A stretch of 49,538 nucleotides of DNA from contig CALIJJ010000071.1 of the NCBI GenBank assembly GCA_938017515.1, positions 1 to 49,538 of the forward strand, read 5' to 3'. Under the pieces are notes generated by a model. That model searched no databases and had not been told where the DNA came from. It saw only the letters and a list, made by a program, of their open reading frames with translations. The first letter of the stretch is position 1. Each line of letters starts with the position of its first letter. The position numbers and the translations under genes are program-made. Source of the stretch: an uncultured Pseudanabaenaceae cyanobacterium (GTDB lineage: Bacteria; Cyanobacteriota; Cyanobacteriia; PCC-9006; JAAUQQ01). Of the stretch, positions 1-8,606 are shown in pieces.

Positions 1-25
1 CTGGCGGGATATATTCCATGGACAT

Positions 26-125
26 GGTTGAGGAGGGGCCTAATGTTGCAGGGGCCTAAGGTTGCAGGGGCCTAAGGTTAGGGGGACCTAATGTTTAATC
101 AGCCCTAACGTTGAATCAGCCCAAA
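26..125. repeat. Degenerate tandem array, period about 16 bp
   Basis: Two perfect adjacent copies of GTTGCAGGGGCCTAAG lie at 45-60 and 61-76. Diverged units flank them (26-44, 77-92, 93-109 and onward). The array ends just before the 3' end of the leftward YbjQ-like gene. No coding role is visible. Confidence 0.8.
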
Positions 126-136
126 ATTGAAGGGGC

Positions 137-580
137 TTAACGTAGCGCCGTACCGTAGGCAATGATCTCGATGGCGGCTTGGCCGTTACGTCGTTGGGTA
201 TTGCCGATGGTGGAGTTTTCCAAACGGACATTGACGATTTCTGTGGCCCCCCAAGCGATCGCCTGCTCCTTCATCCGCAACATGGCCTCTCGACGACCCC
301 GATCAAGCAATGTTTCATAGACCGTCACCCGGCCACCCACCAAATTACGCAGGCTCGCTGTAAACGTTTTGAAGTAGTCGCTCGCAATGACGACACTCCC
401 CGCAAACATGGCGCAATCATCAGCCTGGGGCATTGGCTGCTTGGCACCAAAGTTCATCATGGGGATGTGCAGCGTCTGCTTTTCCCGTCGTTTGATGTCT
501 TCGTAGTGGCGGCGTTCTCGGTAGGAACCCACGCCATAGCCCAGGGCCAGAAGAATGGCAAAAACAATCAGATTTTCCAT
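137..580 (-). CDS. YbjQ/UPF0145-like protein with an N-terminal membrane anchor
   Basis: This 147-residue protein opens with one hydrophobic segment (about residues 4-17), then a basic stretch (RERRHYEDIKRREK), then a YbjQ-type domain. The family signature is visible as ASLRNLVGGRVTVYETLL around residues 75-92, a heptad-rich helix, and the closing AIEIIAYGTALR. YbjQ proteins form small homo-oligomers; they were once called heavy-metal binding, but no function is established. The gene lies 12 bp downstream of a second YbjQ-like gene on the same strand, so the two are probably co-transcribed paralogues. The anchor suggests that this copy sits on a membrane while its partner is soluble. The family assignment is firm; the biological role is unknown. 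Confidence 0.85.
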   Translation of the reverse strand: MENLIVFAILLALGYGVGSYRERRHYEDIKRREKQTLHIPMMNFGAKQPMPQADDCAMFAGSVVIASDYFKTFTASLRNLVGGRVTVYETLLDRGRREAMLRMKEQAIAWGATEIVNVRLENSTIGNTQRRNGQAAIEIIAYGTALR

Positions 581-592
581 GGTGGTAATGTC

Positions 593-958
593 CTACTGAA
601 CCCGCACAGCTGTACCGTAGGCAAACAATTCCGCTGCCCCCTGGGCAACCGAGGAGGTCGAAAAGCGAACATTGACCACTGCATTGGCCCCCGTTTGCTG
701 AGCCTGCATGACCATGCGCTCAACCGCTTCTTGACGCGCTTCTTGGAGCAACTCGGTATAGCCCTTGAGTTCGCCACCGACTAAGTTTTTGAAGCTCGCC
801 GCAATGTCACGACCCACATGCTTGGCCCGGATGGTACTGCCCTGGACAAGGCCATAATGTTGAACAATTTCTTTACCGGGAACGCTTTCCAGTGTGGTGA
901 GGATGAGTCGACCTTGGCGGTTAGGCAGGCCGGTGCGGCTGGGACGGGTGCTCGTCAT
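593..958 (-). CDS. YbjQ/UPF0145 family soluble protein
   Basis: This 121-residue protein matches the YbjQ fold. It has LILTTLESVPGKEI near the start, IAASFKNLVGGELKGYTELL in the middle, and a closing AAELFAYGTAVRVQ. Unlike its neighbour it has no membrane segment; a short basic N-terminal tail (about residues 1-16) precedes the domain. It is the first gene of a probable two-gene leftward unit and is divergent from msrB across a gap of about 300 bp that contains an 18 bp perfect palindrome. Function is not established for the family. The pair of paralogues, one anchored and one soluble, may form mixed oligomers (inference). Confidence 0.85.
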   Translation of the reverse strand: MTSTRPSRTGLPNRQGRLILTTLESVPGKEIVQHYGLVQGSTIRAKHVGRDIAASFKNLVGGELKGYTELLQEARQEAVERMVMQAQQTGANAVVNVRFSTSSVAQGAAELFAYGTAVRVQ

Positions 959-1261
959 GGGGTTCCCTGGTCCGTGAGGACGGCTTGAGTTGATAATTAC
1001 GGGGATAGATCGATGGCGTTCTAGACATTCTCGGGTCTAGATTGCTTGCGGTCTATTAGGTCTATCATTCCCACGCGTGGGAATTACGGCAGAAGTTGAC
1101 TTTTCTTTTCTCAAAGCTATTGTTAGGGGCTGTCCAGCCAGACGTTGACAGACGCCTATCTACAGGGATCCAATTAGTCTCTGATCAGGCCTAATATAAT
1201 CCTGCTAAAGTAGGCGTAGACTCATTCAACTCAGGGCTTTCGCGCAATTGAGCGAAGAAAC
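959..1261. other. Divergent intergenic region between the ybjQ pair and msrB
   Basis: This 303 bp region separates divergent genes and should hold promoters for both. It contains an 18 bp perfect palindrome (1067-1084) and a good -10-like TATAAT at 1195-1200, about 60 bp before the msrB ATG. I found no clear -35 at normal spacing from that -10. A TTGACA at 1145-1150 is too far upstream to pair with it. Confidence 0.5.
1067..1084. promoter_or_regulatory. 18 bp perfect palindrome, candidate operator
   Basis: The sequence ATTCCCACGCGTGGGAAT is a perfect palindrome lying between divergent start codons. Its length and position are typical of a dimeric regulator site. No regulator is identified, so the operator role is inference. 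Confidence 0.45.
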
Positions 1262-1678
1262 ATGGCAGATAAAAACGAACAGTACGAAGTTCAAAAAACC
1301 GATGAAGAATGGCGTGAGCAACTTTCCCCGGAAGCTTTCCGGGTGCTCCGAAAACATGGGACTGAGCGTGCCTTCACCTCTCCCTATGACAAGACCTACG
1401 AACCTGGCACTTACTACTGTGCGGGGTGTGACCAAAAGCTGTTTACCGCCGAAACCAAATTCAATAGCGGCACTGGCTGGCCCAGCTTCTACGCACCTAT
1501 CGATGAGTCAGCGATAGGCACACACACGGACCGTTCTTTCTTCATGGTTCGAACCGAAGTCCACTGCAGCCGTTGCGGTGGCCATTTGGGCCATGTGTTT
1601 GATGATGGTCCAAAGCCAACGGGATTGCGCTACTGCATGAATGGCATTTCTATGACCTTTGAGCCAGATGCGGGCTAA
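1262..1678 (+). CDS. msrB: Peptide-methionine (R)-S-oxide reductase MsrB
   Basis: MsrB reduces methionine-R-sulfoxide in proteins back to methionine, repairing oxidative damage in the cytoplasm. The 138-residue product has the full family pattern. The first zinc pair is in YYCAGCDQKLF (about residues 57-67). The core signature FNSGTGWPSFY follows. The second zinc pair is in HCSRCGGHLGHVFDDGP, and the catalytic cysteine sits in GLRYCMNG near the C-terminus. Where most relatives have serine after YCxN this one has glycine, a mild variation. The length is normal for a one-domain MsrB. It is transcribed alone and followed by a strong terminator at 1711-1744. The ATG at 1262 follows a GAGCGAAGAAAC leader. 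Confidence 0.96.
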   Translation: MADKNEQYEVQKTDEEWREQLSPEAFRVLRKHGTERAFTSPYDKTYEPGTYYCAGCDQKLFTAETKFNSGTGWPSFYAPIDESAIGTHTDRSFFMVRTEVHCSRCGGHLGHVFDDGPKPTGLRYCMNGISMTFEPDAG

Positions 1679-1710
1679 CGCCCACTGTAGATGGCCCTCA
1701 TTATTGAACG

Positions 1711-1744
1711 ACCTGGAGTTCGGTGCAGAACTCCAGGTTTTTTT
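1711..1744 (+). terminator. Rho-independent terminator after msrB
   Basis: An 11 bp perfect stem (ACCTGGAGTTC / GAACTCCAGGT) with a 6-nt loop is followed by a run of seven Ts ending at 1744. It begins about 32 bp after the msrB stop codon. Confidence 0.92.
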
Positions 1745-1911
1745 GGCGCTTTGCACCGTGGCACTGGGATTGCTGACTGGTGCTAAAGCGACCCATAGGC
1801 CGTTTCAGCAAATTCTCAGGCAATGCCCTTAAATTTCTCAGCCCGACCTTAGAACGGTTTCAGGTGCTCCCCGGAAGATAGTTTCATCGATGCTTTGGGG
1901 ATTTGCGAACC

Positions 1912-2880
1912 ATGATGCTCCGTTCAACGAAGAGTCAGCCCACAACAGACCTGGTTAAAACCTATCTGCAAGAAATTGGCCGTGTGCCGCTCCTCACCCC
2001 TGAGCAAGAAGTGAGCTATGGTCGGCGGGTCCAGGCCATGATGAAACTGCGCCAGGTCAAGCAATCGCTGGCTGAGTCCTTAAAACGTGAGCCAACCCTC
2101 GCTGAATGGGCGGAGGAAGCACAGATACCGAAGGCACAACTCCAACAAACCCTGGTGCGGGGCGAGGGAGCCAAGCAAAAAATGCTCAAAGCCAACCTGA
2201 GGTTGGTCGTTTCCATTGCCAAAAAATATCAAAAGCGCAATCTAGAGCTGTTGGATTTGATCCAGGAAGGCTCCATTGGTCTAGAGCGGGGCGTCGAAAA
2301 GTTTGACCCAACCCAGGGGTATCGTTTTTCAACCTATGCCTACTGGTGGATTCGCCAAGGGATTACGCGGGCGATCGCGCAGCAGTCTCGCTCCATCCGT
2401 CTCCCCATCCATATCAATGAAACCTTGAACAAGCTGAAGCGGCACCAGCGTGAGCTGATGCAAAAGCTGGGCCGTGCTGCCACGGTGGCGGAACTCGCTG
2501 AGGCCCTGGATCTAGATGTCGCCAAGGTCCGTGAGTATCTCGATCTAGGGCGCCAGCCGCTGTCCCTGGACCTGCGTCTCGGCGAAAACCAGGATATGGA
2601 GCTTCAGGACATCTTGGAAGACGATCGCACCTCTCCTGAGGATTACACCTGGCAGGAAGGCATGAAGCATGACTTTGCAACGATGCTGGCGGATCTGACG
2701 CCACAACAACGGCAGGTCCTGATTTTGCGCTACGGCCTGGATGATGGGGTGGGTTTGACCCTCGCCAAGATTGGTGAACGCATGAACCGTAGTCGGGAGT
2801 CGATTCGTCAGTTGGAACGTCAGGCGATCGCCCGTCTCCGCCATCGTCAGGGACAAATGCGCCAATATCTTGCGGGGTAA
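1912..2880 (+). CDS. Group 2 sigma-70 factor (SigB/C/D/E-type)
   Basis: This is a non-essential primary-like sigma factor that directs RNA polymerase to alternative sets of promoters. It lacks the long region 1.1 of RpoD/SigA. Region 1.2 starts at once (DLVKTYLQEIGRVPLLTPEQE). Region 2 has NLRLVVSIAKKY, LDLIQEGSIGLERGVEKFDP and FSTYAYWWIRQGITRAI. Region 3 follows (about residues 175-240). Region 4.2 ends the protein with LAKIGERMNRSRESIRQLER. In region 2.2 the usual GLTRGV reads GLERGV. An upstream in-frame TTG at 1903 is possible, but the ATG at 1912 or 1915 fits the family better. The gene converges with the SDR gene, only 12 bp between stops. Which group 2 subtype it is cannot be decided by eye. 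Confidence 0.93.
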   Translation: MMLRSTKSQPTTDLVKTYLQEIGRVPLLTPEQEVSYGRRVQAMMKLRQVKQSLAESLKREPTLAEWAEEAQIPKAQLQQTLVRGEGAKQKMLKANLRLVVSIAKKYQKRNLELLDLIQEGSIGLERGVEKFDPTQGYRFSTYAYWWIRQGITRAIAQQSRSIRLPIHINETLNKLKRHQRELMQKLGRAATVAELAEALDLDVAKVREYLDLGRQPLSLDLRLGENQDMELQDILEDDRTSPEDYTWQEGMKHDFATMLADLTPQQRQVLILRYGLDDGVGLTLAKIGERMNRSRESIRQLERQAIARLRHRQGQMRQYLAG

Positions 2881-2892
2881 CGCCGCTGCTCC

Positions 2893-3657
2893 TTACTGAG
2901 CGGTCATACCACCATCCGCTGTAATGATCGATCCGGTCATCAACGAGGCTTCATCAGAGGCCAAAAAGAGGGCCAAATGGGCAATTTCTCGGGGTTCACC
3001 GGGTCGGCCAATGGGCTGGAACTGATCGACGGAGGCATAGACCTTTTCAATGCCTCCCAACAGATCGGCATGGGCATAGTTAATGGGCGTATCCACCCAT
3101 CCCGGACAAATGCAGTTACAACGAATACCTTGCTTGGCGTAGTCCAGCGCGATCCCTCGGGTCAACATCACAATGCCCCCCTTCGATGCAGAGTAGAGAC
3201 AGAGGAAGGGCTCAGATACCAGGCCATTCACACTAGAAATATTCACGATGTTACCGCCCCCCTGCTTCAACATTTGGGGGATGGCTGCACGACTGCAATA
3301 GATCGTGCCTTTCAGATTGATGTCGATGGTGCGATCGATCTCCTCATTGCTCACTTCATGGAAAGTGCCTGGAAGATTGACCCCTGCATTGTTGACCAAG
3401 ACATCGAGGCTGCCGTATAGCGCAACGCATTGCTCGATGAAGGCCTGGGCCTGTTGATCGTCACTGATGTCAGCACTGAAGGATGCCGCAGTGCCCCCCG
3501 CAGCCTCAATCCCTTCGGCGGTTTGAGTCGCAGTCTCGCCATTTACATCAACGCAGAGGACCCGGCCGCCTTCTTCTGCAAAGCGCTCTGCGATCGCCTT
3601 GCCAATGCCGGACCCTGCCCCCGTGACCACACAGGCTTTTCCTTCAATTCTGCCCAT
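2893..3657 (-). CDS. Short-chain dehydrogenase/reductase (SDR), glucose dehydrogenase-like
   Basis: A classical SDR of 254 residues that should oxidise or reduce an alcohol/ketone substrate with NAD(P)(H) in the cytosol. The nucleotide-binding glycine motif VVTGAGSGIGKAIAERF lies near residues 10-26. An aspartate follows the second strand (VLCVDVNG), which favours NAD(H). The structural NNAG motif (VLVNNAGVNLPG) is near residue 88. The catalytic serine is in NIVNISSVNG and the active-site pair in YSASKGG. The C-terminus DEASLMTGSIITADGGMTAQ is typical of the glucose-1-dehydrogenase/3-oxoacyl-reductase group. Substrate cannot be predicted. It is probably a single-gene transcript converging with the sigma factor gene. 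Confidence 0.93.
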   Translation of the reverse strand: MGRIEGKACVVTGAGSGIGKAIAERFAEEGGRVLCVDVNGETATQTAEGIEAAGGTAASFSADISDDQQAQAFIEQCVALYGSLDVLVNNAGVNLPGTFHEVSNEEIDRTIDINLKGTIYCSRAAIPQMLKQGGGNIVNISSVNGLVSEPFLCLYSASKGGIVMLTRGIALDYAKQGIRCNCICPGWVDTPINYAHADLLGGIEKVYASVDQFQPIGRPGEPREIAHLALFLASDEASLMTGSIITADGGMTAQ

Positions 3658-4279
3658 ACGCTGACAACCTCCCGATAGACCTTTTTTGTCTTCCCATCAT
3701 GGGTGACGCTGTTCTTTGTTTTCCCTTCCGTCACAAAGAATTCAACAATACGGATTAAATCAAGAGGCTGACAACGCTAGCTGTGATGTCAGCGCTAGCC
3801 ATGATGTCAGCGCTTGGGATGAAAACCGGGGAAATACTGCTTTTTCACCTCGGACAATCAGCGAAGCGTTCCATCACCCCATGTCTTCTGTAATGCTCAC
3901 TAGGGGCTTTAACTGCTGCTGATTAGACCACTAGGGTCAAAATAATTTTGAGGCATCAAACTTTGACAAACAAATAGAACAAAAAGAGGCGATATAAAAT
4001 TGGTATAAGCTCAATCATTATTCTACTATTTTTTCTTTCTTACATAACTATCCTGCATTGATAAATTGAATATTTTTTTGGAAAATCAATTAATCAAAGA
4101 ATGATTACTTCTGAAAATTGTCGGAGTAATTCATCACTAGCTTGTATTTCAAAATAGCAAAGGAGACAGATTGAGGCAGAAGCGATATTTAGAGATTCCA
4201 TGTTGGTAATCTTTAATGGTAGGCATCCCAGATGTTGTTGTTGCTTCACTCTTATTCTCTGATTTCATCCTAAATACTT
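3658..4279. other. AT-rich intergenic region upstream of the NRPS-like gene
   Basis: This 622 bp gap contains no supportable gene. Its left part carries an 18 bp direct duplication (GATGTCAGCGCT cores at 3785 and 3803). From about 3940 the sequence turns markedly AT-rich, unlike the rest of the window, as expected for a long promoter/leader or an insertion boundary. A small ORF at 3716-3922 shows no recognisable features and is probably not coding. Confidence 0.6.
3785..3820. repeat. 18 bp tandem duplication
   Basis: Two adjacent 18 bp units (3785-3802 and 3803-3820) share GATGTCAGCGCT and differ only in their last few bases. A partial third unit (AACGCTAGCTGT) precedes them. Confidence 0.75.
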
Positions 4280-7200
4280 GTGCTAAAAGACATGCTAAGC
4301 GACACCCAAAACCTCTGCATCCATAATCTTTTTGAGAGGCAAGTTCTGCAACAACCAGAACAAGTCGCTATCATTTCTCAGAAAGGAGAACTCACCTACG
4401 AAGCTCTGAATCAACAGGCGAATCAAATCGCCCATCACCTTCAGTCCCTCGGGGCTCAGCCAGAATCGCTCGTGGGTATTTGTGTCGATCGGTCGATTCA
4501 AATGGTTGCTGCTCTCATGGGCATTTTAAAGGCCGGTTGTGCCTATGTTCCCCTTGATGCCAAGTATCCCAAAGAGCGTCTAGGGTTCATCATCGAAGAT
4601 ACGCAGATTCCTCTGCTCATTTCTCAGTCTTCGATGGAAAATATTTTGCCATCTCATGATGCAAAAACGATTCTACTTGATACAGATTGGTCAGAGATTG
4701 AACAGCAGAACACAACCAATCCGAACAGTGCTGTTCAATCGGATAATTTGTCCTATGTCATCTATACATCTGGTTCCACAGGACGCCCCAAGGGTGTTGC
4801 GATCGAGCACCGTAATGCCATTGATTTAGCAGTTTGGAGCCAAGACTATTTTGATCCGGATTGCTGGTCTGGTGTGCTGGGTTCTACCTCCATTTGTTTT
4901 GATCTATCCGTCTTTGAAATTTTCGTGACCTTAGGATCCGGAGGCACCCTCATCCTGGCAGAGAATGCCTTGGAAGTGCCTCATTTGAAGGCAGCAGAAA
5001 AAATCAAGCTGATCAACACGGTCCCCTCTGCCATCGATGCACTCCATGCAGTGAATGGTATTCCTCAATCCGTCCACACCATTAACCTAGCGGGTGAGCC
5101 CCTCCAAAATGCTCTCGTGCAAAAGCTCTATCAACTGGAGCAAGTGAAGTCGGTTTATAACCTCTACGGTCCCTCTGAGGACACTACCTACTCCACAGCT
5201 GTACGCATTGAAAAAGGTGCAACGAATGTACCGACGATTGGTCGTCCCCTCCCGAATTCTCGCGTTTATTTGCTCGATGCGCAGATGAAGCCTGTGCCCG
5301 ATGGCATGGATGGTGAAATTTATATTGCTGGTGCGGGTTTAGCACGGGGATATCTCAACCGCCCTGAAATGACTGCCGAGAAGTTTATCGCCAATCCTTT
5401 CAGTGATGTACCAGGCGATCGCCTCTACAAGACTGGCGACCTCGCGATTCAATTGCCCGACGGTAATCTCAAGTTCCTAGGACGAATCGACCACCAAGTC
5501 AAAATTCGTGGTTTCCGGATCGAGCTTGGAGAAATTGAAGCTGCCCTCATTGACCAAGGGTCCATCAATAAAGTCATTGTGATGGCACGGGAAGACGAGA
5601 ATGGAAGCCCCAGACTGGTGGCTTACGTCGTTCCTCTGACTGAGCAACAAGAGAGCATTACCCCTCAACGCCTCAATAGTTACCTGGCCGAAAAACTGCC
5701 GGTCCATATGGTTCCCTCGGCCTTTGTGGTCATGGATGAATTGCCACTCACCCCCAATGGCAAAATTGATCGACGCGCTCTACCCATCCCGCAATGGAGT
5801 TGTACTGAGCGGGGAGATTTTGTTGCCCCCAAAACAACGGTTGAGATCCAGCTCGCCGTCATTTGGTCACGGATCTTGAAGGTCGAGCAAATTGGCATCC
5901 ATGAGACATTCTGCTCCTTGGGTGGCCATTCTCTCATGGCACTGCATCTGATTCATGAAGTACAAACCGAGTTTGAACTCGAAGTACCCATGAGCCTTTT
6001 CCTAGAAAAGCCGACGATTTCAGGCGTCGCTCAGGTGATTGAAGAATTGCGCCAAAAGGGAGATCAGGCCAATGCCGTTGACTTTGATCAGGAGATGATT
6101 CTCGATGCCTCCATCACCCTTCCTGCTCAGCCCGAAGTCACCACGCCACAGATCTTTTTGACTGGCGCAACTGGTTTCCTCGGCACTTATCTCCTGTCAG
6201 AGCTGCTTCAGCAAACCCGTGGCGATGTGTATTGTTTAGTTCGGGCAACCAGTTTGGCAGAAGGCCAAGCTCGCCTACGCAGAAGCCTACAACGCTATCA
6301 GCTCTGGGAGAATAGTTTTGAAAGTCGTGTCATTCCTGTATTAGGCAGTCTAGCACTGCCAAACTTGGGGATGAAGGCTGACATCTTTGACCGTTTAGCA
6401 GAGAAACTGGATGTCATCTATCACTGTGGTGCATGGGTCAATGTCATTTATCCCTATCCCGTGCTTAAGCCTTCTAACGTCACCGGTACTGAGGCCATTC
6501 TCCAGTTGGCGAGTCAGAGCCGGGTCAAGCCAATTCACCATGTTTCCACGGTTGATGTCTTTGAAGGCTCCAATGAATTGGCCATTCAAACCATCCATGA
6601 AGATGCATCCGCATCTGCTCCCCAGTCACTCTACAGTGGCTATGCCAAGACCAAGCGTGTCGCAGAATCGCTCGTTGAAGCGGCCAAAGCGCGTGGCATT
6701 CCCGCGACCATCTACCGGCCGAGCAATGTCATGGGTGACTCTCATCTAGGCATCTCGTCTGCCTCTAGTTTTGTCACCCAGATGGTCAAGGGATGTTTGC
6801 AAATTGGTGCCGCTCCACAGCTAGATGCAGCCCTGAATCTCATTCCTGTGGATTATGCCAGCCAGGCGATTGTTCACCTCTCCTTGGCAGAGTCCTCTTT
6901 AGGTCAATCCTTTAATATTGTGAGTCCTCATCCTCTCATGTGGAATGACTTAGTGACTTGGATGACTCAGGCAGGCTATGCCGTGGACAGTCTCTCCTAT
7001 GAAGCTTGGTGCAGCAAAGCAATTCCAGCGGCCAGCCCGGTTCCTGGCGACACCTTATTCTTCCTCACTACTTTCTTCACGAACCAGCCCTTCATTCAGA
7101 AGTCCCTAGGGTCCTTCTACTTTGAAAGCCCTCGGATGTTCAAGCAACTGACTGAAGCTGGCATTCGTTGTCCCGAGATGGGTAGCGAGATGTTGACGGC

Positions 7201-7291
7201 CTATTTTAAGTCCTTCTGTGAGATGGGAGTGATTGAAATGGCACCGACGTTCGAGTCGCGTGAGGAGCGAGCGTTGCAAGCTTCTATGTAG
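4280..7291 (+). CDS. Stand-alone NRPS-like enzyme: adenylation, carrier, thioester reductase (A-T-R)
   Basis: The enzyme should activate a carboxylic acid (probably an amino acid) with ATP, load it on a phosphopantetheine arm and release it by NAD(P)H reduction as an aldehyde or alcohol. There is no condensation domain. Adenylation motifs: YVIYTSGSTGRPKG (about 157), YNLYGPSEDTTY (about 292), YKTGDLA, GRIDHQVKIRGFRIELGEIE (about 400) and NGKIDRRALP with the catalytic lysine (about 495). The carrier serine is in LGGHSLMALHLI (about 549). The reductase has IFLTGATGFLGTYLL (about 633) and the SDR pair in YSGYAKTKR (about 785). The pocket reads roughly D-L-F-T/N-N-A-L-Y-S-K, suggesting a small or hydrophobic substrate; this was aligned by eye and is weak. 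The GTG at 4280 or the ATG at 4292 is the start. It is monocistronic, with a strong terminator at 7441. Confidence 0.92.
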   Translation: MLKDMLSDTQNLCIHNLFERQVLQQPEQVAIISQKGELTYEALNQQANQIAHHLQSLGAQPESLVGICVDRSIQMVAALMGILKAGCAYVPLDAKYPKERLGFIIEDTQIPLLISQSSMENILPSHDAKTILLDTDWSEIEQQNTTNPNSAVQSDNLSYVIYTSGSTGRPKGVAIEHRNAIDLAVWSQDYFDPDCWSGVLGSTSICFDLSVFEIFVTLGSGGTLILAENALEVPHLKAAEKIKLINTVPSAIDALHAVNGIPQSVHTINLAGEPLQNALVQKLYQLEQVKSVYNLYGPSEDTTYSTAVRIEKGATNVPTIGRPLPNSRVYLLDAQMKPVPDGMDGEIYIAGAGLARGYLNRPEMTAEKFIANPFSDVPGDRLYKTGDLAIQLPDGNLKFLGRIDHQVKIRGFRIELGEIEAALIDQGSINKVIVMAREDENGSPRLVAYVVPLTEQQESITPQRLNSYLAEKLPVHMVPSAFVVMDELPLTPNGKIDRRALPIPQWSCTERGDFVAPKTTVEIQLAVIWSRILKVEQIGIHETFCSLGGHSLMALHLIHEVQTEFELEVPMSLFLEKPTISGVAQVIEELRQKGDQANAVDFDQEMILDASITLPAQPEVTTPQIFLTGATGFLGTYLLSELLQQTRGDVYCLVRATSLAEGQARLRRSLQRYQLWENSFESRVIPVLGSLALPNLGMKADIFDRLAEKLDVIYHCGAWVNVIYPYPVLKPSNVTGTEAILQLASQSRVKPIHHVSTVDVFEGSNELAIQTIHEDASASAPQSLYSGYAKTKRVAESLVEAAKARGIPATIYRPSNVMGDSHLGISSASSFVTQMVKGCLQIGAAPQLDAALNLIPVDYASQAIVHLSLAESSLGQSFNIVSPHPLMWNDLVTWMTQAGYAVDSLSYEAWCSKAIPAASPVPGDTLFFLTTFFTNQPFIQKSLGSFYFESPRMFKQLTEAGIRCPEMGSEMLTAYFKSFCEMGVIEMAPTFESREERALQASM

Positions 7292-7301
7292 TGCCTTGCC
7301 T

Positions 7302-7341
7302 TTGTCTCTGCTCTACGCCTACCCTTTCTGAGCAGAGACAA
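7302..7341 (+). repeat. Inverted repeat just after the NRPS-like gene
   Basis: A 12 bp perfect stem (TTGTCTCTGCTC / GAGCAGAGACAA) with a 16-nt loop begins 10 bp after the stop codon. There is no T-run, so it is more likely an mRNA 3' end stabiliser or processing hairpin than the terminator itself. Confidence 0.6.
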
Positions 7342-7440
7342 GGCCATGGGCTATCCTCCGCGAAAGCTTGTCCTCAAGCCATGGATGATACCGATCTAGG
7401 CTATGTCTAGAGAACAAGTTTAAAAATTGTCGCTTAGCAA

Positions 7441-7486
7441 AAAGGAAGCAAGAGCTGTATGTGCTCTTGCTTCCTTTCCTGTTTTT
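7441..7486. terminator. Strong terminator between convergent genes
   Basis: A 15 bp perfect stem (AAAGGAAGCAAGAGC / GCTCTTGCTTCCTTT) with a 7-nt loop at 7441-7477 is followed on the plus strand by CCTGTTTTT. It lies between the stop codons of the rightward NRPS-like gene and the leftward binding-protein gene. It could serve both, though the minus-strand T-tract is short. Confidence 0.88.
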
Positions 7487-7589
7487 AGCTGTCTACACCT
7501 TGGCAGTAAGACATGGCTGATGGGTCTATTAAGAATCTAACTATATCGTTAGGAAACGATCAGAAGAAACCATCCTGATAGATCAAGGC

Positions 7590-8606
7590 CTATAGCGCGT
7601 CTACAAAGGAGGAATCCACAAAACTAGCGCCCGGTACTTCAGAGGTTGCCTTGCCCGCACTCACCAAAATCGGCACTGCCGAGTCAAAGCTATTGGCAAT
7701 ATTGAGCTCATTGCTGGGGGAGAAGGCGATGGACTTATTCGCTTCTAGGTCCATGAGGTTGACCTTGGCCATAATTTCCTTGGTTTCCTCAGGTGTGGCA
7801 CCCACCCACTCAGCAATCATTTGATTGGCTTCGTCGGGATTTGCCTTGGCATAGTCCAGTGCTTTGTTGAGGCCACGCATGTAAGCGAGGATGTCCTGGC
7901 GACGGCTTTGAAGCACAGGGCTGTGACCGGCCAGACCGTTAGCAATGATGTTCGTCCCTTCTGCAGAGAAGAGGATTTCGGCACCTTCTTCTTTGAGTGC
8001 ACTGCCGACAAAGGGCTCGTAGGCAGCCACTGCATCCACTTCCTTCGCCTGTAGCGCCTTGGCCCCATCAGGAACCTCTAGGGATACCACCTTAATATCC
8101 TTCTCGTTTAAACCAATTGACTCCAAATACTTGTGGAGAAAAACGATCTGAAATGGAATATCTTCCCGAGCAAATGTCTTACCGCGTGCCCCTTCTGCAC
8201 CACCGATATTGCGACCGACGATCGCATCCACATCCCCAGAATAGTCTGAGGCCATGACAAACTTTAGTCCGGGTGCTTCATCGGCAAGGACCACCAGGTC
8301 TGCTGCCACCAACCAAGCCAAATCGATTTCCTTGGCTAGGAGCGCATCGTTGACTGCAGTGACCGTATCAAAAACGGTTTGCTCAACCTTGATGCCTTCT
8401 TCTGCAAAAAAGCCTTTCTTTTCCGCAATGTGAGTACGGCTCCAGCCGACCCAAGGAACGAGGCCCACACGCAAGACTTGATCGGAAGGACCTGCCCCAC
8501 CATTTTGAGAAGTGGCGGACTTATTGCCGCAGCTATTGAGTCCAACAGAGGATACTGCACCGAGTGCCAGGAGGGCCGAGGACTTGATGACTGTTCTTCT
8601 ACGCAT
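7590..8606 (-). CDS. ABC transporter solute-binding lipoprotein, NMT1/SsuA/TauA-like
   Basis: This 338-residue protein is a periplasmic binding protein of the NMT1/THI5-like group (nitrate, sulfonate, taurine, pyrimidine-precursor binders). The N-terminus combines a twin-arginine-like stretch (MRRRTVIKSS), a hydrophobic core, and a lipobox ending LNSC near residue 26. The mature protein should therefore be lipid-anchored. The start of the mature domain, LRVGLVPWVGWSRTHIAEKKGFFAEEGI, is typical of the family, and so is the mid-protein EVDAVAAYEPFVGSAL. No permease or ATPase gene is adjacent, so it is an orphan binding protein here. Ligand cannot be assigned. An unusual leader hairpin region lies upstream at 8607-8700. 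Confidence 0.88.
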   Translation of the reverse strand: MRRRTVIKSSALLALGAVSSVGLNSCGNKSATSQNGGAGPSDQVLRVGLVPWVGWSRTHIAEKKGFFAEEGIKVEQTVFDTVTAVNDALLAKEIDLAWLVAADLVVLADEAPGLKFVMASDYSGDVDAIVGRNIGGAEGARGKTFAREDIPFQIVFLHKYLESIGLNEKDIKVVSLEVPDGAKALQAKEVDAVAAYEPFVGSALKEEGAEILFSAEGTNIIANGLAGHSPVLQSRRQDILAYMRGLNKALDYAKANPDEANQMIAEWVGATPEETKEIMAKVNLMDLEANKSIAFSPSNELNIANSFDSAVPILVSAGKATSEVPGASFVDSSFVDAL

